From the NCBI RefSeq assembly GCF_002877365.1, contig NZ_MCWZ01000268.1:1-64000 (forward strand): DNA of 64,000 nt, given 5' to 3'. This stretch comes from Vibrio sp. 10N.261.55.A7. GTDB taxonomy: Bacteria; Pseudomonadota; Gammaproteobacteria; Enterobacterales; Vibrionaceae. The position numbers were made by a program, and so were the translations under genes. Numbering within the stretch: the first letter of the stretch is position 1; each line of letters opens with the position of its first letter. Positions 16,163 through 26,379 of the stretch are shown piece after piece. The notes beneath the pieces are model-generated. The model was given only the letters and a program-made list of their open reading frames with translations, was not told the origin of the DNA and did not search any database.

Positions 16163-17506
16163 TCAATCCGATTTGTACTCTTCTTTTGTCAGTTGATACC
16201 GCTGCATTTTGTCGTAAAGCGTTTTTCTGGGCAGCTCTAATTGAGCCATTGTTTCCTTGATGCTGCCATTCGTTTGAATCAAAGTTTGCTCTATCACACT
16301 TCTTTCGAACTCGCTTACCTGCTGGGACAATGATGAAGCGTCGCTGGTTTGAATATCATTTTCATTGAGTAACCCTAATTGCCCAAGCAATACGAACCTT
16401 TCTGCGGTGTTTCGTAACTCTCTAACGTTCCCCGGCCAATCATGGTTGATGATTTTACCGAGTTCTGCATTGGGGAGTGCGGTAGCGGCTTTGCCAAACC
16501 TCGCAGCGGCCACTAGAAGAAAATGGTGGAAGAGGGAAGGGATGTCTTCTTTTCGTTCACGTAGCGGCGGCAAGTCGAGAGTGACAACGTTCAGTCGATA
16601 GTATAAATCTTCTCGAAATGAGCCAAGTTTGGCCGCTTTTTTAAGATCGACTTTCGTCGCGGCAATCACTCTAATATTCAGTGAATGCAGCGTATTAGAC
16701 CCTACTCGTTCAAATTGGCGTTCTTGCAATACTCTTAAGAGCTTAATTTGAGCTTGCATCGGCATGGATTCAATTTCATCTAAGAACAAAGTACCGTTAT
16801 GAGCGTGCTCGAGTTTGCCTATCCGGTGGCTATCGGCGCCAGTAAACGCGCCTTTTTCATGCCCATAGAGTTCACTCTCGATGAGATTCTCAGGAACCGC
16901 GCCACAATTAATGGCGACAAAGTTTTCTTCTCTACGTCCGCTTTGTTCATGCAGTGAGCGGGCAACCAACTCTTTGCCTGTTCCCGTTTCTCCAAACAAC
17001 AGGATGTCTGCCTGAGTATCGGCGACGTGACTAATGGTGTCTCTCAGGTTTTTAATCGATGGCGTGTCCCCAATAATTCTAGGGCCTAGGATTTGGCTGG
17101 CTTTAAGAGAGCGCTTGAGTTCTTCATTTTCAATGGTGAGATTGCGTTTATCGATAGCTCGATTAACGGTTTCTATTAGCCTTGCGGTTGAGAATGGCTT
17201 TTCGATGAAGTCATAGGCGCCAGCTTGCATCGCAGACACCGCCATTGAAATATCCCCATGACCCGTAATTAGGATGACGGGAATGTCTGGGGTTTGTTTC
17301 AAAATTGTGGAAAGCAGGTTCTCTCCTGAAATACCCGGTAAACAAATATCGCTGATGATGACCTTTGGCGAGCCCGCGGATTTAATAGCAAGCAACGCTT
17401 CTTCGGCAGAGGCAAAAAAACTGGCACTAATATCTTCTAGTTCAAAGCTTTGCTCGATAGCAATGCGAATATCAATTTCATCGTCGATAAAAAATACATC
17501 ACTCAT
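16163..17506 (-). CDS. dctD: Sigma-54-dependent response regulator DctD
   Basis: A 447-residue activator. The receiver has D8/D9 and phosphorylation site D53 (IISDICLPG). The AAA+ domain carries Walker A GETGTGKE (172-179), the sigma-54 contact loop GAFTGA (219-224), LFLDEIE and the arginine-finger region [12 protein letters not shown]. The Fis-type helix-turn-helix is at about 405-440. Phosphorylated by DctB, it should open sigma-54 promoters, the obvious target being the one at 12455. Its ATG lies within the dctB stop region (8-base overlap ATGAGTGA). Confidence 0.92.
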   Translation of the reverse strand: MSDVFFIDDEIDIRIAIEQSFELEDISASFFASAEEALLAIKSAGSPKVIISDICLPGISGENLLSTILKQTPDIPVILITGHGDISMAVSAMQAGAYDFIEKPFSTARLIETVNRAIDKRNLTIENEELKRSLKASQILGPRIIGDTPSIKNLRDTISHVADTQADILLFGETGTGKELVARSLHEQSGRREENFVAINCGAVPENLIESELYGHEKGAFTGADSHRIGKLEHAHNGTLFLDEIESMPMQAQIKLLRVLQERQFERVGSNTLHSLNIRVIAATKVDLKKAAKLGSFREDLYYRLNVVTLDLPPLRERKEDIPSLFHHFLLVAAARFGKAATALPNAELGKIINHDWPGNVRELRNTAERFVLLGQLGLLNENDIQTSDASSLSQQVSEFERSVIEQTLIQTNGSIKETMAQLELPRKTLYDKMQRYQLTKEEYKSD

Positions 17507-19316
17507 CGCCGTTCCTTTCTGGTGTTGAGTTTATAGTGAGGGTTTGTGAGCGTGGGATCTTAATGGAAAAGCACGCGCCACCTAAATGCGAAGGCAGGTA
17601 ACTTAACTTTCCGTTCATCGCTTCGATAATCTGCTGCGAGATAGAAAGCCCCAATCCTAATCCATTTTTCTTAGTGGTAAAAAATGGGGCGAATAATTGG
17701 TCTGCTGTCTGGGCATCAATTCCAGGCCCATCATCATCAATAGTAATCGTCACGGACGACGCATCAAATGAGGCATTCATTGAGATGCTTTTTATAGCTT
17801 GTCCGTCCAACGCTTGTATCGCGTTGGTGAGCAGATTTACAAGCACTTGCTCCAACTGAATTCGATTGATACTAACCTCTGGAAGATTAGGTTGAGTCGA
17901 ACGTGAAAATTTGATCATATTGGCTTTTAACTGTGGCGACATCAGCTCCACTGCGGCACTTAAAACGGGCTCGACGGGTAATAAAGATTGATCGTCCAGT
18001 TCGGTTTTACGTGCATATGAGCGCAATTGATCGCTAATTTTCGCCATACGCTCTGTTAATAATGAAATCCGAGTGAGGTTGTCATCAACTCTGTCGAGCT
18101 TCTGCTTACTCAAGAATTGTTTCCCATTATCAGCAAAGCTACGAATTGCGGCTAACGGGTTATTGAGCTCATGGCTGATACTGGCTGACATCTCACCAAG
18201 AACCGCTAGCTTGGCTGCTTGAATGAGCTCCTCTTGAGTGTGTCTCAACGTGGTCTCGGTTCGAACACGTTCCGCGATTTCAGCATGCAGCTCAGCGGTT
18301 CGTGACATAACTTGAAACTCTAGTTTTTGCTTCGCTTCATTTTGTAATTGCTCAAGCTGTCGGTGCTTCAGTCGTCTGTTATGAATCAACAAAGTTGCAA
18401 GGTAAATCACGCTGAACACTAACGCCAGAATGATGATGAACCCTAGAACACTCCAAACAATCGCGCGTTGAGAGGTCAGTACACGGATGGTTAATGGCAG
18501 TTTAGACAGTGTATTTGATGAGTAGAGGTAACTGCCTAGCAAATCACTTTTATGAGGATTAGTAAGTTTGCCCTGATGAGCCGAGAGTAGGCCGCTAAAT
18601 CCTAATGAACGGATGTTTGTATCTAGATACTGGCGACTATTCTTGATTCGACTGCGTTGGGCATCGCTGAGAGTCGTTAGGCTCTTAAACAACCAATCAG
18701 GTTGGTTTGACATGAATACAACGTTGTCTTTGTCGGTGACAATAAAAAAGTTATCTTTGCCTCTCCAGCTCTCTTCTATGAGAGAAAGGTCCATTTTCAC
18801 GACGGTCACTCCAATGATTTCACCAGCGTGAGAAATGGGGTACGAATAGTAGTAGCCACGCAAGCCAGACGTAGACCCTAAGGCGAAATACTGGCTGGTG
18901 GAGCCTTGAATAGCATTGATGAAATACGGTCGCCAAGCGAAATTACGGCCAACAAATGAGCGCGAGATATTCCAGTTACTGGCCGCGATTGTCGTACCAT
19001 CTTTGTCTAGCAAATAGGTATCAGCCGCTTGAATGACCTTATTCACTTGCTCCAAATAGCGATTTGTCACCTCAATCTGTGCGCTATTGCTTGGCGCAAG
19101 AAGGGCGTCTTGTAGCTCTTTATCTTTGGATAACAATTGCGGTATATGGTTGTACTTGTCTAATTTTGATGTGATGTATTCTGAAAATCGTTCCAGTTGC
19201 GCATTATGTCCTTCGTAGACCACTTGGGTTCGTTGGTCCCAGACTATTTTACTACCAATGATGGCACAAATAATGAAGAGTGCGATGAAGGTGATATTTA
19301 TGTTTCGTATTCTCAA
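17499..19316 (-). CDS. dctB: C4-dicarboxylate sensor histidine kinase DctB
   Basis: A 605-residue membrane sensor. Membrane segments lie at about 7-24 and 285-310. Between them is a periplasmic double-PDC sensor with family motifs NWNISRSFVGRNFAWRPYF and GLRGYYYSYPISHAGEIIGV. A coiled coil follows, then the DHp box GEMSASISHELNNPLAAIRSF and an ATPase domain with NLLTNAIQAL, DDGPGID and GLGLGLSI. It detects succinate-type acids in the periplasm and phosphorylates DctD. It is co-transcribed with dctD. Confidence 0.92.
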   Translation of the reverse strand: MRIRNINITFIALFIICAIIGSKIVWDQRTQVVYEGHNAQLERFSEYITSKLDKYNHIPQLLSKDKELQDALLAPSNSAQIEVTNRYLEQVNKVIQAADTYLLDKDGTTIAASNWNISRSFVGRNFAWRPYFINAIQGSTSQYFALGSTSGLRGYYYSYPISHAGEIIGVTVVKMDLSLIEESWRGKDNFFIVTDKDNVVFMSNQPDWLFKSLTTLSDAQRSRIKNSRQYLDTNIRSLGFSGLLSAHQGKLTNPHKSDLLGSYLYSSNTLSKLPLTIRVLTSQRAIVWSVLGFIIILALVFSVIYLATLLIHNRRLKHRQLEQLQNEAKQKLEFQVMSRTAELHAEIAERVRTETTLRHTQEELIQAAKLAVLGEMSASISHELNNPLAAIRSFADNGKQFLSKQKLDRVDDNLTRISLLTERMAKISDQLRSYARKTELDDQSLLPVEPVLSAAVELMSPQLKANMIKFSRSTQPNLPEVSINRIQLEQVLVNLLTNAIQALDGQAIKSISMNASFDASSVTITIDDDGPGIDAQTADQLFAPFFTTKKNGLGLGLSISQQIIEAMNGKLSYLPSHLGGACFSIKIPRSQTLTINSTPERNGDE

Positions 19317-19493
19317 TGTTCATTCCCTATGATCACATTCTCTAGATTAATGGTTGATGTAAAAGTTGAGTGAAAATCGTAGTGAATATGTGGTGTGAAA
19401 CAGGAGGAAGATCTCTTTTTACCATTTTTACCAAAAAAACCGGCTATTTCTCTTGAAATCGAATCTAAAGCCCCCAAATTAACTCAAAGATGG

Positions 19494-19511
19494 ATTTCCA
19501 ATGGTGGAAAT
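19494..19511. promoter_or_regulatory. Perfect inverted repeat, candidate operator
   Basis: ATTTCCA and TGGAAAT flank a 4-base spacer, 178 bp before the dctB start. It shares TTTCCAATG with 12361-12369 upstream of dctP, so a common binding protein is possible. Confidence 0.35.
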
Positions 19512-19810
19512 TAAAGCAGTCAGTCAAGAAATTAGACTTATGCATCATCCTATCGCCGTGAAAATCTCGACAGTGTTGATTTCGCCCGTTAGAATGCTGC
19601 GTCTAAAATTTTGTCTTGAGACTAATAGGAGATACCTTCGCCTAGATTGATAACGAAGTTAGCTATGGTGCTATCTTGTTCGTTGATAAAGGTAAAGAAG
19701 ATATCGCTGATTAGTCCAATGCTAGGTTTTCCTGGTATTGATGCTCAATTTAACTAAGTACGGTCTATTTCCGTGCAAAGATGCAGCCACTGATAGAGAT
19801 TCTATGATGT

Positions 19811-19843
19811 TGGCTCACCTGCTCAGATTACTGAGCCATTTTT
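19811..19843 (+). promoter_or_regulatory. Hairpin with T-run in the tig leader (possible attenuator)
   Basis: TGGCTCA (19811-19817) pairs with TGAGCCA (19832-19838), followed by five T. It ends 14 bases before the tig ATG and just before the GAGG ribosome binding site. An inner CTCAG/CTGAG pairing is an alternative fold. Confidence 0.5.
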
Positions 19844-19857
19844 GAGGTTTAAAAATA

Positions 19858-21165
19858 ATGCAAGTTACTGTTGAAACGCTAGAAGGCCTAGAGCGCCGTC
19901 TTAATATTACTGTTCCTGCTGCGAACATCGAAGATGCTGTTACGGCTGAACTACGTAACATCGCTAAAAATCGTCGTTTCGATGGTTTCCGTAAAGGCAA
20001 AGTACCAATGAAAATGGTCGCTAAGATGTACGGCCAAGCGGTACGTCAAGATGTTCTTGGTGAAGTGATGCAGCGTCACTTTATCGAAGCTATCGTTAAA
20101 GAAAAAACGAATCCAGCAGGCGCACCAACATTTGCTCCAGTTGAAAATAAAGCGGGTGAAGATCTAGTTTTCACTGCAACTTTTGAAGTTTACCCTGAAG
20201 TTGAGCTTAAAGGCCTAGAAAGCATCTCTGTTGAAAAACCAGCAGTAGAAGTTAAAGATGGCGACGTAGAAGAGATGATCGATACTCTACGTAAGCAACA
20301 AGCGACTTGGACTGAAGTTGACACAGCTGCTGAAGAAGGTTCTCGCGCAACTATCGACTTCGTTGGTTCTATCGACGGCGAAGAGTTTGAAGGCGGTAAA
20401 GCTGAGAACTTCCCACTAGAAATGGGTGCTGGTCGTATGATTCCAGGTTTTGAAGACGGTATCACTGGTAAAACAGCGGGTATGGAATTCGAAATCGACG
20501 TAAACTTCCCAGAAGATTACCACGCTGAGAACCTAAAAGGTAAAGCCGCTAAGTTTGCTATCAAAGTAAACAAAGTTGAAGCTCGTGAACTACCAGAAAT
20601 CAACGATGAGTTCGTTTCTAAGTTTGGCGTAGCTGAAGGTGGCGTTGACGCACTTAAGACTGAAGTTCGCAAGAACATGGAACGTGAACTTAAGCAAGCT
20701 GTTAAAAACCGCATCAAAGAACAAGCAATCGACGGCCTTGTTGAGCAAAACGACATCGACGTACCAGTTGCACTTATTGACCAAGAGATCGTTACTCTAC
20801 GTCAACAAGCAGCTCAACGCTTTGGCGGTAACCCTGAAGCAGCTGAACAACTTCCACGTGAATTGTTCGAAGAGCAAGCTAAGCGTCGCGTAGTGGTTGG
20901 TCTTCTTCTTGGTGAAGTAATCAAGACTGAAGAGCTAAAAGCTGACGATGAGAAAGTGAAAGCAATCATCCAAGAAATGGCGACGGCTTACGAAGATCCA
21001 TCTGAAGTTGTTTCTTACTACGAGCAAAACGAGCAGATGATGAACAACATGCGTAACGTTGCTCTAGAAGAGCAAGCAATCGACGCAATCATTGCAAAAG
21101 CTCAGGTTACTGAAAAAGAAGTTGGCTTTAACGAGCTAATGAACCAACAGCAACCAGCTCAGTAA
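19858..21165 (+). CDS. tig: Trigger factor, ribosome-associated chaperone and prolyl isomerase
   Basis: A 435-residue protein, against about 432 in E. coli. The N-terminal ribosome-binding domain carries the signature [16 protein letters not shown] (about 40-55). The FKBP-type isomerase domain follows (about 150-240, [20 protein letters not shown]), then the helical substrate-binding C-domain. It binds nascent chains at the exit tunnel. It is followed by clpP and clpX in the usual gammaproteobacterial order. Confidence 0.97.
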   Translation: MQVTVETLEGLERRLNITVPAANIEDAVTAELRNIAKNRRFDGFRKGKVPMKMVAKMYGQAVRQDVLGEVMQRHFIEAIVKEKTNPAGAPTFAPVENKAGEDLVFTATFEVYPEVELKGLESISVEKPAVEVKDGDVEEMIDTLRKQQATWTEVDTAAEEGSRATIDFVGSIDGEEFEGGKAENFPLEMGAGRMIPGFEDGITGKTAGMEFEIDVNFPEDYHAENLKGKAAKFAIKVNKVEARELPEINDEFVSKFGVAEGGVDALKTEVRKNMERELKQAVKNRIKEQAIDGLVEQNDIDVPVALIDQEIVTLRQQAAQRFGGNPEAAEQLPRELFEEQAKRRVVVGLLLGEVIKTEELKADDEKVKAIIQEMATAYEDPSEVVSYYEQNEQMMNNMRNVALEEQAIDAIIAKAQVTEKEVGFNELMNQQQPAQ

Positions 21166-21213
21166 GCATAATATTGCGTAGGTAGTTGACTTAGCGTGAA
21201 CTATTCTGCTAAC

Positions 21214-21247
21214 AATGGTCCGTATGATACTTGTCATCCGGACCATT
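21214..21247 (+). promoter_or_regulatory. Stem-loop between tig and clpP
   Basis: AATGGTCCG (21214-21222) pairs perfectly with CGGACCATT (21239-21247), followed by TATTTTA. It is a partial terminator or attenuator between tig and clpPX. Confidence 0.6.
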
Positions 21248-21267
21248 TATTTTAGGGACATAATAAT

Positions 21268-21894
21268 ATGAGCTTACAAGAACAAAATGCAATGTCACCG
21301 ATTCTAAACGCTTTGGTACCAATGGTAGTTGAACAAACTTCCCGCGGTGAGCGTTCTTATGATATTTATTCTCGCTTACTAAAAGAACGTATTATCTTTT
21401 TGACGGGTCAAGTTGAAGATCAAATGGCTAACCTTGTTGTTGCTCAACTGCTGTTTCTTGAATCTGAAAACCCTGATAAAGACATTTTCCTATACATTAA
21501 CTCTCCAGGCGGTAGCGTGACGGCGGGTATGTCGATCTACGACACAATGCAGTACATCAAGCCAAATGTAAGTACAGTATGTATGGGTCAAGCATGCTCA
21601 ATGGGCGCATTCCTACTCGCTGGTGGCGCACCAGGTAAGCGTCACGTGCTTCCAAACTCTCGCGTTATGATTCACCAGCCATTAGGCGGCTTCCAAGGCC
21701 AGGCTTCTGATATTCAAATTCATGCGCAAGAAATCCTAACGATTAAACAAAAGCTTAATAAGCTGCTTGCTGAGCATACCGGTCAACCTTTAGAAGTGGT
21801 TGAACGTGATACCGATCGCGACAATTTCATGTCAGCGGATCAGGCAGTAGAATACGGCTTAGTTGATTCTGTATTAACACGAAATGCTGAGTGA
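21268..21894 (+). CDS. clpP: ATP-dependent Clp protease proteolytic subunit
   Basis: A 208-residue serine protease with the catalytic triad Ser111 ([10 protein letters not shown]), His136 (MIHQPLGG) and Asp185 (DTDRDNF), numbered as in the E. coli precursor. A short N-terminal propeptide is expected to be cleaved. It forms a double heptamer that degrades proteins fed by ClpX or ClpA. AGGGA precedes the ATG. clpX follows after 81 bases. Confidence 0.97.
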   Translation: MSLQEQNAMSPILNALVPMVVEQTSRGERSYDIYSRLLKERIIFLTGQVEDQMANLVVAQLLFLESENPDKDIFLYINSPGGSVTAGMSIYDTMQYIKPNVSTVCMGQACSMGAFLLAGGAPGKRHVLPNSRVMIHQPLGGFQGQASDIQIHAQEILTIKQKLNKLLAEHTGQPLEVVERDTDRDNFMSADQAVEYGLVDSVLTRNAE

Positions 21895-21975
21895 TTTAAT
21901 CCGAATTGTTTCACGCATTTCGAGTAGATTTGATATACACTCAAACATAAAGAGTAAAGGCTAAGAGGTTAGCGA

Positions 21976-23256
21976 ATGACAGATAAAAGCAAAGAGAGTG
22001 GTAGCAGTAAACTGCTTTACTGTTCTTTCTGTGGCAAAAGCCAACACGAAGTTCGCAAGCTAATCGCAGGCCCTTCCGTTTACATCTGTGACGAATGTGT
22101 CGATTTATGTAACGACATTATCCGTGAAGAAATCAAGGATGTTCTTCCTAAGAAGCAATCTGAAGCGTTACCAACGCCGAAAGAAATTCGTGAACACCTA
22201 GATGATTATGTAATTGGCCAAGATTACGCGAAAAAAGTGTTAGCTGTAGCGGTATATAACCACTACAAGCGTTTACGTAATGGTGATACCACCAGTGAAG
22301 GTGTTGAGCTAGGTAAGAGTAATATCTTGCTTATCGGCCCTACGGGTAGTGGTAAAACATTGTTAGCCGAAACCCTAGCGCGCTTCCTAGATGTACCGTT
22401 TACGATGGCTGATGCGACCACTCTAACCGAGGCCGGTTATGTGGGTGAAGATGTAGAGAATATCATTCAAAAGCTACTGCAAAAGTGTGACTATGATGTT
22501 GCAAAAGCAGAGCGCGGTATTGTTTACATTGATGAGATCGATAAGATTTCTCGTAAGGCAGAGAATCCATCAATTACTCGTGATGTATCTGGTGAAGGTG
22601 TACAACAAGCGTTGCTAAAGCTTGTTGAAGGCACGGTGGCTTCTGTACCGCCACAAGGTGGACGTAAACACCCACAACAAGAATTCCTTCAAGTGGATAC
22701 TTCTAAGATCCTGTTTATTTGTGGCGGAGCATTCGCTGGATTAGATAAGGTTATAGAGCAGCGTGTAGAAACAGGCAGTGGTATTGGTTTTGGAGCGGAC
22801 GTTCGCTCTAAAGATGAAACTCGTACTGTCGGTGAGCTGTTTAAGAAAGTAGAGCCTGAAGATCTAGTGAAATATGGTCTGATTCCAGAGTTTATCGGAC
22901 GTCTTCCAGTGACGACGACTCTGACTGAGCTGGATGAAGAAGCGCTGATTCAAATTCTATGTGAGCCAAAGAACGCACTAACTAAACAATACGGTGCTTT
23001 GTTTGACCTTGAAAATGTAGAGTTAGAGTTCCGAGAAGATGCGCTAAGAGCCATTGCCAAGAAAGCGATGATTCGTAAGACTGGTGCTCGTGGTTTACGC
23101 TCTATTTTAGAGGGTGTTCTACTAGAAACAATGTACGAATTACCTTCGGTAACGGACGTAAGCAAAGTCGTTATCGATGAAACAGTGATTAATGGTGAAT
23201 CCGAGCCATTGCTTATCTATAGCAATACGGATAATCAAGCCGCTGGTGCTGACTAA
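21976..23256 (+). CDS. clpX: ATP-dependent unfoldase ClpX
   Basis: A 426-residue AAA+ unfoldase. It has the N-terminal zinc-binding domain (C16, C19, C38, C41), Walker A GPTGSGKT (about 121-128), Walker [11 protein letters not shown], pore and sensor motifs, and the ClpP-docking IGF loop [10 protein letters not shown]. It recognises ssrA-type and other degrons and feeds ClpP. The start is ATG behind AAGAGG. It is followed by a strong terminator. Confidence 0.97.
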   Translation: MTDKSKESGSSKLLYCSFCGKSQHEVRKLIAGPSVYICDECVDLCNDIIREEIKDVLPKKQSEALPTPKEIREHLDDYVIGQDYAKKVLAVAVYNHYKRLRNGDTTSEGVELGKSNILLIGPTGSGKTLLAETLARFLDVPFTMADATTLTEAGYVGEDVENIIQKLLQKCDYDVAKAERGIVYIDEIDKISRKAENPSITRDVSGEGVQQALLKLVEGTVASVPPQGGRKHPQQEFLQVDTSKILFICGGAFAGLDKVIEQRVETGSGIGFGADVRSKDETRTVGELFKKVEPEDLVKYGLIPEFIGRLPVTTTLTELDEEALIQILCEPKNALTKQYGALFDLENVELEFREDALRAIAKKAMIRKTGARGLRSILEGVLLETMYELPSVTDVSKVVIDETVINGESEPLLIYSNTDNQAAGAD

Positions 23257-23276
23257 ATTAAACTAGGCAATTGTTT

Positions 23277-23309
23277 TAAAAGGAGGTAATCATTTACCTC
23301 CTTTTTTTG
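23277..23309 (+). terminator. Terminator of clpPX
   Basis: AGGAGGTAA (23281-23289) and TTACCTCCT (23294-23302) form a perfect stem with loop TCAT, flanked by A-run and T-run. Confidence 0.92.
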
Positions 23310-23318
23310 TATCTGTTA

Positions 23319-23345
23319 TTGAATCCAAAATAATAATCCCCATAT
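23319..23345 (+). promoter_or_regulatory. Sigma-32-type heat-shock promoter of lon
   Basis: TTGAA (23319-23323), a 14-bp spacer, then CCCCATATA (23338-23346) match the heat-shock consensus CTTGAA-N13-15-CCCCATNT. It lies 47 bp before the lon ATG. lon is a classic heat-shock gene. Confidence 0.75.
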
Positions 23346-23392
23346 ATTCATAATCAGTCATACGTAAATATGAAAGCGGAAGAGAGAATAAT

Positions 23393-25738
23393 ATGAACTT
23401 GGAACGTTCCGAGCGTATCGAGATCCCCGTCCTGCCTCTACGTGATGTAGTGGTTTATCCTCATATGGTTATCCCTTTATTTGTTGGTCGAGAGAAGTCC
23501 ATTACTTGCTTAGAATCAGCAATGGACAACAACAAACAAGTATTGCTGGTTGCCCAAAAGCAAGCAGATACAGACGAGCCAGAGCAAGAAGACCTGTTCA
23601 CCGTTGGTACAGTTGCTACCATTTTGCAGCTATTGAAACTTCCTGACGGCACTGTGAAAGTTCTTGTTGAAGGTCAGCAGCGTGCAGAGATTACAGAGTT
23701 TAAAGAAAACGATTTCTTTTTAGCAGAAGCACAGTTTTTGCCAACGCCAGATCTTGATGAAAAAGAGCAGGAAGTCGTTGTTCGAAGCGCGATCAATCAA
23801 TTTGAAGGCTTTATCAAACTCAACAAAAAAATTCCACCTGAGGTTCTTACCTCTCTTAATGGAATCGAAGAAGCGGCGAGATTAGCGGATACCATCGCGG
23901 CTCACATGCCTCTTAAGCTCGAAGAGAAGCAGCAAGTTCTAGAAATTCTGGATGTCATTCAGCGCCTTGAATTCTTGATGGGACAAATGGAATCAGAAAT
24001 CGACATTCTTCAGGTTGAAAAGCGCATTCGCGGGCGTGTGAAGAAGCAGATGGAAAAATCTCAACGTGAGTACTACTTGAATGAGCAAATGAAGGCTATT
24101 CAAAAAGAACTCGGCGAGACTGAAGATGGTGTTGATGAGTTTGAAGTTCTAAAACAGAAAATTGAAGACTCAAAAATGCCTCAAGAGGCTAAAGAGAAAA
24201 CGGAGCAAGAACTTCAAAAGCTTAAGATGATGTCTCCAATGTCTGCAGAAGCAACGGTTGTTCGTAGCTACATTGATTGGATGGTTGGTGTTCCTTGGGC
24301 CAAACGCTCGAAGGTTAAGAAAAACCTCGCTAAAGCTGAAGAGACACTGAATGAGGATCACTACGGTCTAGAGCGCGTGAAAGAACGCATTTTAGAGTAC
24401 CTCGCCGTTCAAAACCGAATCAATAAACTCAAAGGCCCAATTCTTTGTTTAGTGGGGCCTCCAGGCGTTGGTAAAACCTCGTTAGGACGTTCAATTGCAG
24501 CGGCTACAGGGCGCAAATATACACGCATGGCGTTAGGTGGTGTCCGTGATGAAGCCGAGATTCGTGGGCATCGTCGTACTTACATTGGTTCATTGCCGGG
24601 CAAGTTAATCCAGAAAATGTCGAAAGTAGGGGTTAAGAACCCACTGTTCTTGCTTGATGAAATTGACAAAATGTCATCAGACATGCGTGGAGACCCGTCA
24701 TCTGCGCTACTGGAAGTACTCGATCCAGAACAGAATAACGCGTTCAACGACCACTATTTGGAAGTTGACTACGATCTGTCCGATGTCATGTTCGTTGCAA
24801 CGTCTAATTCGATGGATATTCCAGGGCCACTACTTGACCGTATGGAAGTGATTCGTTTGTCTGGCTATACCGAAGACGAAAAACTCAATATTGCTAAGAG
24901 TCACCTACTTGATAAACAAGTACAACGCAATGGACTGAAAGCAAATGAAATCACAATTGAAGACTCTGCAATCATCGGAATCATTCGTTACTATACTCGT
25001 GAAGCCGGTGTTCGTAGCCTTGAGCGTGAAATATCTAAGATTTGCCGTAAAGCAGTGAAGAATATCTTGCTTGATAAAGATCTTAAGTCAGTCGTTGTTT
25101 CAATGGATAACCTTAAAGAGTACTTGGGTGTCCAACGTCATGATTTCGGTAAAGCAGACGAAAGTAATCGCGTTGGTCAGGTGACCGGGCTAGCTTGGAC
25201 TCAGGTTGGTGGTGACTTACTCACGATTGAAACAGAGTCTATGCCAGGTAAAGGTAAACTGACACAGACGGGTTCTCTTGGGGATGTAATGCAAGAGTCT
25301 ATTCAAGCAGCGATGACGGTTGTTCGCTCACGTGCAGAGAAACTGGGTATCAACAATGACTTCTATGAGAAGCGTGATATTCATGTACACGTGCCAGAAG
25401 GTGCGACGCCAAAAGATGGACCAAGTGCAGGTATTGCAATGTGCACGGCACTCGTCTCTAGTCTAACGGGCAACCCGGTTAAAGCCGAAGTCGCAATGAC
25501 GGGTGAAATCACGCTTCGTGGTGAAGTTTTACCTATTGGTGGCCTGAAAGAGAAGCTGTTAGCAGCGCATCGAGGTGGCATAACTACGGTGCTGATTCCT
25601 AAAGATAATGAACGTGATTTGGAAGAAATTCCAGATAATGTGATTGCCGATCTGAAGGTGATTCCAGTGCAGTGGATCGATGATGTATTGAAAGTTGCAC
25701 TAGAGCGTGACCCTTCAGGAGTCGAAATCAGCGCTTAA
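23393..25738 (+). CDS. lon: ATP-dependent protease Lon
   Basis: A 781-residue protease with an N-terminal LAN domain (PVLPLRDVVVYPHMVIPLFV), central coiled coil, AAA+ domain (Walker A GPPGVGKTS, Walker B FLLDEIDKM) and a proteolytic domain with the Ser678/Lys721 dyad (PKDGPSAGIAMC, GGLKEKLLAA). It degrades misfolded and regulatory proteins. Hupβ and DNA-binding proteins are known partners, and hupB follows. The start is ATG with GAAGAGAG upstream. Confidence 0.97.
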   Translation: MNLERSERIEIPVLPLRDVVVYPHMVIPLFVGREKSITCLESAMDNNKQVLLVAQKQADTDEPEQEDLFTVGTVATILQLLKLPDGTVKVLVEGQQRAEITEFKENDFFLAEAQFLPTPDLDEKEQEVVVRSAINQFEGFIKLNKKIPPEVLTSLNGIEEAARLADTIAAHMPLKLEEKQQVLEILDVIQRLEFLMGQMESEIDILQVEKRIRGRVKKQMEKSQREYYLNEQMKAIQKELGETEDGVDEFEVLKQKIEDSKMPQEAKEKTEQELQKLKMMSPMSAEATVVRSYIDWMVGVPWAKRSKVKKNLAKAEETLNEDHYGLERVKERILEYLAVQNRINKLKGPILCLVGPPGVGKTSLGRSIAAATGRKYTRMALGGVRDEAEIRGHRRTYIGSLPGKLIQKMSKVGVKNPLFLLDEIDKMSSDMRGDPSSALLEVLDPEQNNAFNDHYLEVDYDLSDVMFVATSNSMDIPGPLLDRMEVIRLSGYTEDEKLNIAKSHLLDKQVQRNGLKANEITIEDSAIIGIIRYYTREAGVRSLEREISKICRKAVKNILLDKDLKSVVVSMDNLKEYLGVQRHDFGKADESNRVGQVTGLAWTQVGGDLLTIETESMPGKGKLTQTGSLGDVMQESIQAAMTVVRSRAEKLGINNDFYEKRDIHVHVPEGATPKDGPSAGIAMCTALVSSLTGNPVKAEVAMTGEITLRGEVLPIGGLKEKLLAAHRGGITTVLIPKDNERDLEEIPDNVIADLKVIPVQWIDDVLKVALERDPSGVEISA

Positions 25739-25772
25739 AATAGTGATGTGTAGCAAAAATAAGTAAAAGATT

Positions 25773-25811
25773 ACGCTGATTAGCCTAAAAAGGCTTGTCA
25801 GCGTTTTTTTT
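25773..25811 (+). terminator. Terminator of lon
   Basis: ACGCTGATTAGCC pairs with GGCTTGTCAGCGT around TAAAAA, followed by eight T. Confidence 0.9.
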
Positions 25812-25934
25812 GGACGCTAACGTTATCAACTAAGGCTTAAGCTAGATATATCAAGGCCTAAGCTATATTCAAAAACGTAAATGGAACGAAAGTTACCTAT
25901 ACAATAATAACAGGTAACACAAAGGGGAATCACA

Positions 25935-26207
25935 GTGAATAAGACACAACTAGTAGAACAGATTGCAGAAAACGCAGACCTATCTAAAGCATCAGCAGGT
26001 CGTGCACTAGATGCATTTATCGAAGCAGTAGGCGGTACGCTACAATCTGGCGATCAGGTTGCTTTAGTCGGTTTTGGTACATTCAGTGTTCGCACACGTG
26101 CTGCACGCACAGGCCGTAACCCTAAGACAGGTGAAGAGATTCAAATTGCAGAAGCAAAAGTACCAGCATTTAAAGCGGGTAAAGCACTTAAAGATGCTTG
26201 TAACTAA
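25935..26207 (+). CDS. hupB: DNA-binding protein HU-beta
   Basis: A 90-residue nucleoid protein. It has the HU fold with the signature [21 protein letters not shown] in the DNA-contacting arms and a C-terminal [13 protein letters not shown]. The start is GTG behind AAAGGGGAA. Position directly after lon is conserved in enteric bacteria and Vibrio. It bends and compacts DNA. Confidence 0.96.
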   Translation: MNKTQLVEQIAENADLSKASAGRALDAFIEAVGGTLQSGDQVALVGFGTFSVRTRAARTGRNPKTGEEIQIAEAKVPAFKAGKALKDACN

Positions 26208-26279
26208 GATTTGCAATTAAGGCTTTTTTCGAGCCAACTTCTGTAAATTCAAAGATTGTATTTATAGACCACGATATTT

Positions 26280-26310
26280 ATGCGCATCCTACTGATGCGC
26301 ATTTCTTTTT
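26280..26310 (+). terminator. Terminator of hupB
   Basis: ATGCGCATC (26280-26288) and GATGCGCAT (26294-26302) form a perfect stem followed by TTCTTTTT. Confidence 0.82.
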
Positions 26311-26379
26311 CTGGTATCATCACGCAAATAATTTTTCATGTCGAAGTTCGGTACTTCGTCTTCAGAGAGCAATTAAATT

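Larger units (their letters stand above)
19317..19857. other. Divergent regulatory region between dctB and tig
   Basis: No gene was seen. It contains the perfect inverted repeat ATTTCCA-ATGG-TGGAAAT (19494-19511) and a hairpin with T-run directly before tig. Promoters for both genes must lie here, but none was convincing by eye. Confidence 0.5.
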
